Shown piece after piece: positions 52,801 to 63,600 of a DNA stretch of 64,000 nt. Numbering within the stretch: the first letter of the stretch is position 1; every line of letters starts with the position of its first letter. The position numbers and the translations under genes are program-made. The DNA comes from Alitta virens (Eukaryota; Annelida; Polychaeta; Phyllodocida; Nereididae): NCBI GenBank assembly GCA_932294295.1, contig OW028580.1, positions 10,135,374 to 10,199,373 of the forward strand, given 5' to 3'. The notes beneath the pieces are model-generated. The model was not told the origin of the DNA and made no database searches. It saw nothing but the letters and a program-made list of their open reading frames with translations.

Positions 52801-54599
52801 TTTTTGGTTTGTTGTTCACACTTTGTTTGTTTGTTGTTCACACATTTTTTGTTTGTTGTTTACACTTTGTTTGTTGTTCACACATTTTTTGGTTTATTGT
52901 TCACACTTTGTTTGTTGTTCACACTTTTTTTGGTTTGTTGTTCACACATTTTTTGGTTTGTTGTTCACACTTTTTTTGGTTTGTTGTTCGCACATTTTTT
53001 GGTTTGTTGTTCACACTTTTTTTGGTTTGTTGTTCACACTTTTTTTGGTTTGTTGTTCACACTTTTTTTGTTGTTCACACTTTGTTTGTTTGTTGTTCAC
53101 ACTTTTTTTGGTTTCTTGTTCACACTTTGTTTGTTTGTTGTTCACACATTTTTTGTTTGTTGTTTACACTTTTTTTGTTTGTTGTTCACACATTTTTTGT
53201 TTGTTGTTTACACTTTGTTTGTTGTTCACACTTTTTTTGGTTTGTTGTTCACACTTTTTTTGGTTTGTTGTTCACACTTTTTTTGGTTTGTTGCTCACAC
53301 TTTTTTTGGTTTGTTGTTCACACCTTTTTTGGTTTGTTGTTCACACTTTGTTTGTTTGTTTTTCACACATTTTTTGTTTGTTGTTTACACTTTGTTTGTT
53401 GTTCACACATTTTTTGGTTTATTGTTCACACTTTGTTTGTTGTTCACACTTTTTTTGGTTTGTTGTTCACACATTTTTTGGTTTGTTGTTCACACTTTTT
53501 TTGGTTTGTTGTTCGCACATTTTTTGGTTTGTTGTTCACACTTTTTTTGGTTTGTTGTTCGCACATTTTTTGGTTTGTTGTTCACACTTTGTTTGTTTGT
53601 TGTTCACACTTTTTTTGGTTTCTTGTTCACACTTTGTTTGTTTGTTGTTCACACATTTTTTGTTTGTTGTTTACACTTTTTTTGTTTGTTGTTCACACAT
53701 TTTTTGTTTGTTGTTTACACTTTGTTTGTTGTTCACACTTTTATTGGTTTGTTGTTCACACTTTTTTTGGTTTGTTGTTCACACTTTTTTTGGTTTGTTG
53801 CTCACACTTTTTTTGGTTTGTTGTTCACACTTTTTTTGGTTTGTTGTTCACACTTTGTTTGTTTGTTTTTCACACATTTTTTGTTTGTTGTTTACACTTT
53901 GTTTGTTGTTCACACATTTTTTGGTTTATTGTTCACACTTTGTTTGTTGTTCACACTTTTTTTGGTTTGTTGTTCACACATTTTTTGGTTTGTTGTTCAC
54001 ACTTTTTTTGGTTTGTTGTTCGCACATTTTTTGGTTTGTTGTTCACACTTTTTTTGGTTTGTTGTTCACACTTTTTTTGGTTTGTTGTTCACACTTTTTT
54101 TGTTGTTCACACTTTGTTTGTTTGTTGTTCACACTTTGTTTGTTGTTCACACTTTGTTTGTTTGTTGTTCACACTTTTTTTTTTTTTTTTCACACTTTTT
54201 TTGGTTTGTTGTTCACACTTTTTTTGTTTGTTGTTCACACTTTGTTTGTTGTTCACACTTTGTTTGTTTGTTGTTCACACTTTGTTTGTTTGTTGTTCAC
54301 ACTTTTTTTGTTTGTTGTTCACACTTTGTTTGTTTGTTGTTCACACATTTTTTGTTTGTTGTTCACACTTTTTTTGGTTTCATGTTCACACTTTGTTTGT
54401 TTGTTGTTCACACATTTTTTGTTTGTTGTTTACACTTTTTTTGTTTGTTGTTCACACATTTTTTGGTTTATTGTTCACACTTTGTTTGTTTGTTGTTCAC
54501 ACTTTGTTTGTTTGTTGTTCACACTTTGTTTGTTGTTCACACTTTGTTTGTTTGTTGTTCACACTTTTTTTGTTTGTTGTTCACACTTTTTTTGGTTAG
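49893..54599 (+). repeat. Segment 24: 4,707 bp mosaic of three long-range copies
   Basis: Its start matches 44788 onward (offset 5,105). The stretch near 51.2-51.6 kb matches 40.3-40.6 kb (offset 10,921, sharing TTCACTCTTT at 40301/51222). 51.8-54.6 kb matches 11.8-14.65 kb (offset 39,953-39,954). Holds CATTTTATG (51841), GTGCAC (52374-52379), private C at 53324, A at 53743 and a T16 tract (54175-54190). Confidence 0.83.
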
Positions 54600-55615
54600 T
54601 TGTTCACACTTTTTTTGTTTGTTGTTCACACTTTGTTTGTTGTTCACACTTTGTTTGTTTGTTGTTCACACTTTTTTTGTTTGTTGTTCACACTTTGTTT
54701 GTTTGTTGTTCACACATTTTTTGTTTGTTGTTCACACTTTTTTTGGTTTCTTGTTCACACTTTGTTTGTTTGTTGTTCACACATTTTTTGTTTGTTGTTT
54801 ACACTTTTTTTGTTTGTTGTTCACACATTTTTTGGTTTATTGTTCACACTTTGTTTGTTTGTTGTTCACACTTTTTTTGGTTTGTTGTTCACACATTTTT
54901 TGGTTTGTTGTTCACACTTTTTTTGTTTGTTGTTCACACATTTTTTGTTTGTTGTTTACACTTTGTTTGTTGTTCACACTTTTTTTGGTTTGTTGTTCAC
55001 ACTTTTTTTGGTTTGTTGTTCACACTTTTTTTGGTTTGTTGCTCACACTTTTTTTGGTTTGTTGTTCACACTTTTTTTGGTTTGTTGTTCACACTTTGTT
55101 TGTTTGTTGTTCACACATTTTTTGTTTGTTGTTTACACTTTGTTTGTTGTTCACACATTTTTTGGTTTATTGTTCACACTTTGTTTGTTGTTCACACTTT
55201 TTTTGGTTTGTTGTTCACACATTTTTTGGTTTGTTGTTCACACTTTTTTTGGTTTGTTGTTCGCACATTTTTTGGTTTGTTGTTCACACTTTTTTTGGTT
55301 TGTTGTTCACACTTTTTTTGGTTTGTTGTTCACACTTTTTTTGGTTTGTTGTTCACACTTTTTTTGTTTGTTGTTCACACTTTTTTTGTTTGTTGTTCAC
55401 ACTTTGTTTGTTTGTTGTTCACACATTTTTTGTTTGTTGTTCACACTTTTTTTGGTTTCATGTTCACACTTTGTTTGTTTGTTGTTCACACATTTTTTGT
55501 TTGTTGTTTACACTTTTTTTGTTTGTTGTTCACACATTTTTTGGTTTATTGTTCACACTTTGTTTGTTTGTTGTTCACACTTTGTTTGTTTGTTGTTCAC
55601 ACTTTTTTTGGTTAG
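54600..55615 (+). repeat. Segment 25: HOR copy without long T tract, 1,016 bp
   Basis: The 248 bp shortfall is whole monomers: one A (23), monomers 35-39 including the T-tract monomer (101), monomers 42-44 (62) and monomers 55-57 (62). Nothing else is needed to explain the length. Confidence 0.87.
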
Positions 55616-57851
55616 TTGTTCACACTTTTTTTGTTTGTTGTTCACACTTTGTTTGTTGTTCACACTTTGTTTGTTTGTTGTTCACACTTTTTTTGTTTGT
55701 TGTTCACACTTTGTTTGTTTGTTGTTCACACATTTTTTGTTTGTTGTTCACACTTTTTTTGGTTTCTTGTTCACACTTTGTTTGTTTGTTGTTCACACAT
55801 TTTTTGTTTGTTGTTTACACTTTTTTTGTTTGTTGTTCACACATTTTTTGGTTTATTGTTCACACTTTGTTTGTTTGTTGTTCACACTTTTTTTGGTTTG
55901 TTGTTCACACATTTTTTGGTTTGTTGTTCACACTTTTTTTGGTTTGTTGTTCACACTTTTTTTGGTTTGTTGTTCACACTTTTTTTGGTTTGTTGTTCAC
56001 ACTTTTTTTGGTTTATTGTTCACACTTTTTTTGGTTTGTTGTTCACACTTTTTTTGTTTGTTGTTCACACTTTTTTTGTTGTTCACACTTTGTTTGTTTG
56101 TTGTTCACACTTTTTTTGTTTGTTGTTCACACTTTGTTTGTTTGTTGTTCACACATTTTTTGTTTGTTGTTCACACTTTTTTTGGTTTCTTGTTCACACT
56201 TTGTTTGTTTGTTGTTCACACATTGTTTGTTTGTTGTTTACACTTTTTTTGTTTGTTGTTCACACATTTTTTGTTTGTTGTTTACACTTTGTTTGTTGTT
56301 CACACTTTTTTTGGTTTGTTGTTCACACTTTTTTTGGTTTGTTGTTCACACTTTTTTTGGTTTGTTGCTCACACTTTTTTTGGTTTGTTGTTCACACTTT
56401 TTTTGGTTTGTTGTTCACACTTTGTTTGTTTGTTGTTCACACTTTTTTTGTTTGTTGTTTACACTTTGTTTGTTGTTCACACTTTTTTTGGTTTGTTGTT
56501 CACACTTTTTTTGGTTTGTTGTTCACACTTTTTTTGGTTTGTTGCTCACACTTTTTTTGGTTTGTTGTTCACACTTTTTTTGGTTTGTTGTTCACACTTT
56601 GTTTGTTTGTTTTTCACACATTTTTTGTTTGTTGTTTACACTTTGTTTGTTGTTCACACATTTTTTGGTTTATTGTTCACACTTTGTTTGTTGTTCACAC
56701 TTTTTTTGGTTTGTTGTTCACACATTTTTTGGTTTGTTGTTCACACTTTTTTTGGTTTGTTGTTCGCACATTTTTTGGTTTGTTGTTCACACTTTTTTTG
56801 GTTTGTTGTTCGCACATTTTTTGGTTTGTTGTTCACACTTTGTTTGTTTGTTGTTCACACTTTTTTTGGTTTCTTGTTCACACTTTGTTTGTTTGTTGTT
56901 CACACATTTTTTGTTTGTTGTTTACACTTTTTTTGTTTGTTGTTCACACATTTTTTGTTTGTTGTTTACACTTTGTTTGTTGTTCACACTTTTTTTGGTT
57001 TGTTGTTCACACTTTTTTTGGTTTGTTGTTCACACTTTTTTTGGTTTGTTGCTCACACTTTTTTTGGTTTGTTGTTCACACTTTTTTTGGTTTGTTGTTC
57101 ACACTTTGTTTGTTTGTTTTTCACACATTTTTTGTTTGTTGTTTACACTTTGTTTGTTGTTCACACATTTTTTGGTTTATTGTTCACACTTTGTTTGTTG
57201 TTCACACTTTTTTTGGTTTGTTGTTCACACATTTTTTGGTTTGTTGTTCACACTTTTTTTGGTTTGTTGTTCGCACATTTTTTGGTTTGTTGTTCACACT
57301 TTTTTTGGTTTGTTGTTCACACTTTTTTTGGTTTGTTGTTCACACTTTTTTTGTTGTTCACACTTTGTTTGTTTGTTGTTCACACTTTGTTTGTTGTTCA
57401 CACTTTGTTTGTTTGTTGTTCACACTTTTTTTTTTTTTTGTTCACACTTTTTTTGGTTTGTTGTTCACACTTTTTTTGTTTGTTGTTCACACTTTGTTTG
57501 TTGTTCACACTTTGTTTGTTTGTTGTTCACACTTTGTTTGTTTGTTGTTCACACTTTTTTTGTTTGTTGTTCACACTTTGTTTGTTTGTTGTTCACACAT
57601 TTTTTGTTTGTTGTTCACACTTTTTTTGGTTTCATGTTCACACTTTGTTTGTTTGTTGTTCACACATTTTTTGTTTGTTGTTTACACTTTTTTTGTTTGT
57701 TGTTCACACATTTTTTGGTTTATTGTTCACACTTTGTTTGTTTGTTGTTCACACTTTGTTTGTTTGTTGTTCACACTTTGTTTGTTGTTCACACTTTGTT
57801 TGTTTGTTGTTCACACTTTTTTTGTTTGTTGTTCACACTTTTTTTGGTTAG
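55616..57851 (+). repeat. Segment 26: 2,236 bp HOR copy, twin of 23447-25682
   Basis: Same length and order as segment 12. I see at least two single-base differences: T7 in place of TTTGTTT near 56078, and T instead of A at 56443. T14 tract at 57426-57439, the same length as in the twin. Confidence 0.87.
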
Positions 57852-59094
57852 TTGTTCACACATTTTTTGTTTGTTGTTCACACTTTGTTTGTTGTTCACA
57901 CTTTGTTTGTTTGTTGTTCACACTTTTTTTGTTTGTTGTTCACACTTTGTTTGTTTGTTGTTCACACATTTTTTGTTTGTTGTTCACACTTTTTTTGGTT
58001 TCTTGTTCACACTTTGTTTGTTTGTTGTTCACACATTTTTTGTTTGTTGTTTACACTTTTTTTGTTTGTTGTTCACACATTTTTTGGTTTATTGTTCACA
58101 CTTTGTTTGTTTGTTGTTCACACTTTTTTTGGTTTGTTGTTCACACATTTTTTGGTTTGTTGTTCACACTTTTTTTGTTTGTTGTTCACACATTTTTTGT
58201 TTGTTGTTTACACTTTGTTTGTTGTTCACACTTTTTTTGGTTTGTTGTTCACACTTTTTTTGGTTTGTTGTTCACACTTTTTTTGGTTTGTTGCTCACAC
58301 TTTTTTTGGTTTGTTGTTCACACTTTTTTTGGTTTGTTGTTCACACTTTGTTTGTTTGTTGTTCACACATTTTTTGTTTGTTGTTTACACTTTGTTTGTT
58401 GTTCACACATTTTTTGGTTTATTGTTCACACTTTGTTTGTTGTTCACACTTTTTTTGGTTTGTTGTTCACACATTTTTTGGTTTGTTGTTCACACTTTTT
58501 TTGGTTTGTTGTTCGCACATTTTTTGGTTTGTTGTTCACACTTTTTTTGGTTTGTTGTTCACACTTTTTTTGGTTTGTTGTTCACACTTTTTTTGGTTTG
58601 TTGTTCACACTTTTTTTGTTGTTCACACTTTGTTTGTTTGTTGTTCACACTTTGTTTGTTGTTCACACTTTGTTTGTTTGTTGTTCACACTTTTTTTTTT
58701 TTTTGTTCACACTTTTTTTGGTTTGTTGTTCACACTTTTTTTGTTTGTTGTTCACACTTTGTTTGTTGTTCACACTTTGTTTGTTTGTTGTTCACACTTT
58801 GTTTGTTTGTTGTTCACACTTTTTTTGTTTGTTGTTCACACTTTGTTTGTTTGTTGTTCACACATTTTTTGTTTGTTGTTCACACTTTTTTTGGTTTCAT
58901 GTTCACACTTTGTTTGTTTGTTGTTCACACATTTTTTGTTTGTTGTTTACACTTTTTTTGTTTGTTGTTCACACATTTTTTGGTTTATTGTTCACACTTT
59001 GTTTGTTTGTTGTTCACACTTTGTTTGTTTGTTGTTCACACTTTGTTTGTTGTTCACACTTTGTTTGTTTGTTGTTCACACTTTTTTTGGTTAG
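57852..59094 (+). repeat. Segment 27: HOR copy, 1,243 bp
   Basis: The 21 bp shortfall is loss of the B monomer just before the end landmark (-22) and T14 instead of T13 (58691-58704, +1). A private T-to-A at 57862 changes the first monomer from B to F. Confidence 0.88.
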
Positions 59095-60663
59095 TTGTTC
59101 ACACTTTTTTTGTTTGTTGTTCACACTTTTTTTGTTGTTCACACTTTGTTTGTTTGTTGTTCACACTTTTTTTGTTTGTTGTTCACACTTTGTTTGTTTG
59201 TTGTTCACACATTTTTTGTTTGTTGTTCACACTTTTTTTGGTTTCTTGTTCACACTTTGTTTGTTTGTTGTTCACACATTTTTTGTTTGTTGTTTACACT
59301 TTTTTTGTTTGTTGTTCACACATTTTTTGGTTTATTGTTCACACTTTGTTTGTTTGTTGTTCACACTTTTTTTGGTTTGTTGTTCACACATTTTTTGGTT
59401 TGTTGTTCACACTTTTTTTGGTTTGTTGTTCACACTTTTTTTGGTTTGTTGTTCACACTTTTTTTGGTTTGTTGTTCACACTTTTTTTGGTTTATTGTTC
59501 ACACTTTTTTTGGTTTGTTGTTCACACTTTTTTTGTTTGTTGTTCACACTTTGTTTGTTGTTCACACTTTGTTTGTTTGTTGTTCACACATTTTTTGTTT
59601 GTTGTTCACACTTTGTTTGTTTGTTGTTCACACATTTTTTGTTTGTTGTTCACACTTTTTTTGGTTTCTTGTTCACACTTTGTTTGTTTGTTGTTCACAC
59701 ATTGTTTGTTTGTTGTTTACACTTTTTTTGTTTGTTGTTCACACATTTTTTGTTTGTTGTTTACACTTTGTTTGTTGTTCACACTTTTTTTGGTTTGTTG
59801 TTCACACTTTTTTTGGTTTGTTGTTCACACTTTTTTTGGTTTGTTGCTCACACTTTTTTTGGTTTGTTGTTCACACTTTTTTTGGTTTGTTGTTCACACT
59901 TTGTTTGTTTGTTGTTCACACATTTTTTGTTTGTTGTTTACACTTTGTTTGTTGTTCACACATTTTTTGGTTTATTGTTCACACTTTGTTTGTTGTTCAC
60001 ACTTTTTTTGGTTTGTTGTTCACACTTTGTTTGTTGTTCACACTTTTTTTGGTTTGTTGTTCGCACATTTTTTGGTTTGTTGTTCACACTTTTTTTGGTT
60101 TGTTGTTCACACTTTTTTTGGTTTGTTGTTCACACTTTTTTTGGTTTGTTGTGCACACTTTTTTTGTTGTTCACACTTTGTTTGTTTGTTGTTCACACTT
60201 TGTTTGTTGTTCACACTTTGTTTGTTTGTTGTTCACACTTTTTTTTTTTTTTTTCACACTTTTTTTGGTTTGTTGTTCACACTTTTTTTGTTTGTTGTTC
60301 ACACTTTGTTTGTTGTTCACACTTTGTTTGTTTGTTGTTCACACTTTGTTTGTTTGTTGTTCACACTTTTTTTGTTTATTGTTCACACTTTGTTTGTTTG
60401 TTGTTCACACATTTTTTGTTTGTTGTTCACACTTTTTTTGGTTTCATGTTCACACTTTGTTTGTTTGTTGTTCACACATTTTTTGTTTGTTGTTTACACT
60501 TTTTTTGTTTGTTGTTCACACATTTTTTGGTTTATTGTTCACACTTTGTTTGTTTGTTGTTCACACTTTGTTTGTTTGTTGTTCACACTTTGTTTGTTGT
60601 TCACACTTTGTTTGTTTGTTGTTCACACTTTTTTTGTTTGTTGTTCACACTTTTTTTGGTTAG
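59095..60663 (+). repeat. Segment 28: HOR copy, 1,569 bp
   Basis: The second monomer is the T7 18 bp form instead of D. An F monomer near 59580 replaces B. Carries an isolated GTGCAC (60151-60156) without the ACAATT partner, so it arose independently of the other nine or was separated from its block. Private G-to-A at 60378; T16 tract at 60239-60254. Confidence 0.82.
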
Positions 60664-63600
60664 TTGTTCACACTTTTTTTGTTTGTTGTTCACACTTTGT
60701 TTGTTGTTCACACTTTGTTTGTTTGTTGTTCACACTTTTTTTGTTTGTTGTTCACACTTTGTTTGTTTGTTGTTCACACATTTTTTGTTTGTTGTTTACA
60801 CTTTGTTTGTTGTTCACACATTTTTTGGTTTATTGTTCACACTTTGTTTGTTGTTCACACTTTTTTTGGTTTGTTGTTCACACATTTTTTGGTTTGTTGT
60901 TCACACTTTTTTTGGTTTGTTGTTCGCACATTTTTTGGTTTGTTGTTCACACTTTTTTTGGTTTGTTGTTCACACTTTTTTTGGTTTGCTGTTCACACTT
61001 TTTTTGTTGTTCACACTTTGTTTGTTTGTTGTTCACACTTTTTTTGTTTGTTGTTCACACTTTGTTTGTTTGTTGTTCACACATTTTTTGTTTGTTGTTT
61101 ACACTTTGTTTGTTGTTCACACATTTTTTGGTTTATTGTTCACACTTTGTTTGTTGTTCACACTTTTTTTGGTTTGTTGTTCACACATTTTTTGGTTTGT
61201 TGTTCACACTTTTTTTGGTTTGTTGTTCGCACATTTTTTGGTTTGTTGTTCACACTTTTTTTGGTTTGTTGTTCACACTTTTTTTGGTTTGCTGTTCACA
61301 CTTTTTTTGTTGTTCACACTTTGTTTGTTTGTTGTTCACACTTTTTTTGTTTGTTGTTCACACTTTGTTTGTTTGTTGTTCGCACATTTTTTGTTTGTTG
61401 TTCACACTTTTTTTGGTTTCTTGTTCACACTTTGTTTGTTTGTTGTTCACACATTTTTTGTTTGTTGTTTACACTTTTTTTGTTTGTTGTTCACACATTT
61501 TTGTTTGTTGTTTACACTTTGTTTGTTGTTCACACTTTTTTTGGTTTGTTGTTCACACTTTTTTTGGTTTGTTGTTCACACTTTTTTTGGTTTGTTGTTC
61601 ACACTTTTTTTGGTTTGTTGTTCACACTTTTTTTGGTTTGTTGCTCACACTTTTTTTGGTTTGTTGTTCACACTTTGTTTGGTTTGTTGTTCACACTTTG
61701 TTTGTTTGTTGTTCACACATTTTTTGTTTGTTGTTTACACTTTGTTTGTTGTTCACACTTTTTTTGGTTTGCTGTTCACACTTTTTTTGTTGTTCACACT
61801 TTGTTTGTTTGTTGTTCACACTTTTTTTGTTTGTTGTTCACACTTTGTTTGTTTGTTGTTCGCACATTTTTTGTTTGTTGTTCACACTTTTTTTGGTTTC
61901 TTGTTCACACTTTGTTTGTTTGTTGTTCACACATTTTTTGTTTGTTGTTTACACTTTTTTTGTTTGTTGTTCACACATTTTTGTTTGTTGTTTACACTTT
62001 GTTTGTTGTTCACACTTTTTTTGGTTTGTTGTTCACACTTTTTTTGGTTTGTTGTTCACACTTTTTTTGGTTTGTTGCTCACACTTTTTTTGGTTTGTTG
62101 TTCACACTTTGTTTGGTTTGTTGTTCACACTTTGTTTGTTTGTTGTTCACACATTTTTTGTTTGTTGTTTACACTTTGTTTGTTGTTCACACATTTTTTG
62201 GTTTATTGTTCACACTTTGTTTGTTGTTCACACTTTTTTTGGTTTGTTGTTCACACTTTTTTTGTTTGTTGTTCACACTTTTTTTGTTTGTTGTTCACAC
62301 TTTTTTTGGTTTATTGTTCACACTTTTTTTGGTTTGTTGTTCACACTTTTTTTGTTTGTTGTTCACACATTTTTTGTTTGTTGTTTACACTTTTTTTGTT
62401 TGTTGTTCACACATTTTATGTTTGTTCTTTACACTTTGTTTGTTGTTCACACTTTTTTTGGTTTGTTGTTCACACTTTTTTTGTTGTTCACACTTTGTTT
62501 GTTTGTTGTTCACACTTTTTTTGTTTGTTGTTCACACTTTGTTTGTTTGTTGTTCACACATTTTTTGTTTGTTGTTCACACTTTTTTTGGTTTCATGTTC
62601 ACACTTTGTTTGTTTGTTGTTCACACATTTTTTGTTTGTTGTTTACACTTTTTTTGTTTGTTGTTCACACATTTTTTGGTTTATTGTTCACACTTTGTTT
62701 GTTTGTTGTTCACACTTTGTTTGTTTGTTGTTCACACTTTGTTTGTTGTTCACACTTTGTTTGTTTGTTGTTCACACTTTTTTTGTTTGTTGTTCACACT
62801 TTTTTTGGTTTGTTGTTCACACTTTTTTTGTTTGTTGTTCACACTTTGTTTGTTGTTCACACTTTGTTTGTTTGATGTTCACACTTTTTTTGGTTTGTTG
62901 TTCTCAATTTTTTTGGTTTGTTGTTCACACTTTTTTTGTTTGTTGTGCACACTTTTTTTGTTTGTTGTTCACACTTTTTTTGGTTTATTGTTCACACTTT
63001 TTTTGGTTTGTTGTTCACACTTTTTTTGTTTGTTGTTCACACTTTGTTTGTTGTTCACACTTTGTTTGTTTGTTGTTCACACTTTTTTTGTTTGTTGTTC
63101 ACACTTTGTTTGTTTGTTGTTCACACATTTTTTGTTTGTTGTTCACACTTTTTTTGGTTTCTTGTTCACACTTTGTTTGTTTGTTGTTCACACATTGTTT
63201 GTTTGTTGTTTACACTTTTTTTGTTTGTTGTTCACACATTTTTTGTTTGTTGTTTACACTTTGTTTGTTGTTCACACTTTTTTTGGTTTGTTGTTCACAC
63301 TTTTTTTGGTTTGTTGTTCACACTTTTTTTGGTTTGTTGCTCACACTTTTTTTGGTTTGTTGTTCACACTTTTTTTGGTTTGTTGTTCACACTTTGTTTG
63401 TTTGTTGTTCACACATTTTTTGTTTGTTGTTTACACTTTGTTTGTTGTTCACACATTTTTTGGTTTATTGTTCACACTTTGTTTGTTGTTCACACTTTTT
63501 TTGGTTTGTTGTTCACACATTTTTTGGTTTGTTGTTCACACTTTTTTTGGTTTGTTGTTCGCACATTTTTTGGTTTGTTGTTCACACTTTTTTTGGTTTG

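Noticed and set aside
53319..53330. TCACACCT as a T-box half site
   Set aside because: A single private T-to-C change at 53324 in one monomer; nothing supports function.
1866..60663. GGTTAG landmarks as telomere-like motifs
   Set aside because: TTAG occurs as a single point variant once per HOR, not as a short tandem run, so it is not a telomeric repeat.
4..62875. Very long open reading frames on the + strand (up to thousands of codons)
   Set aside because: All forward frames are open at once over the same bases, the products are repeats of the monomer translation, and openness follows from the lack of stop trinucleotides in the monomer. There is no frame preference, promoter, splice pattern or recognisable domain.
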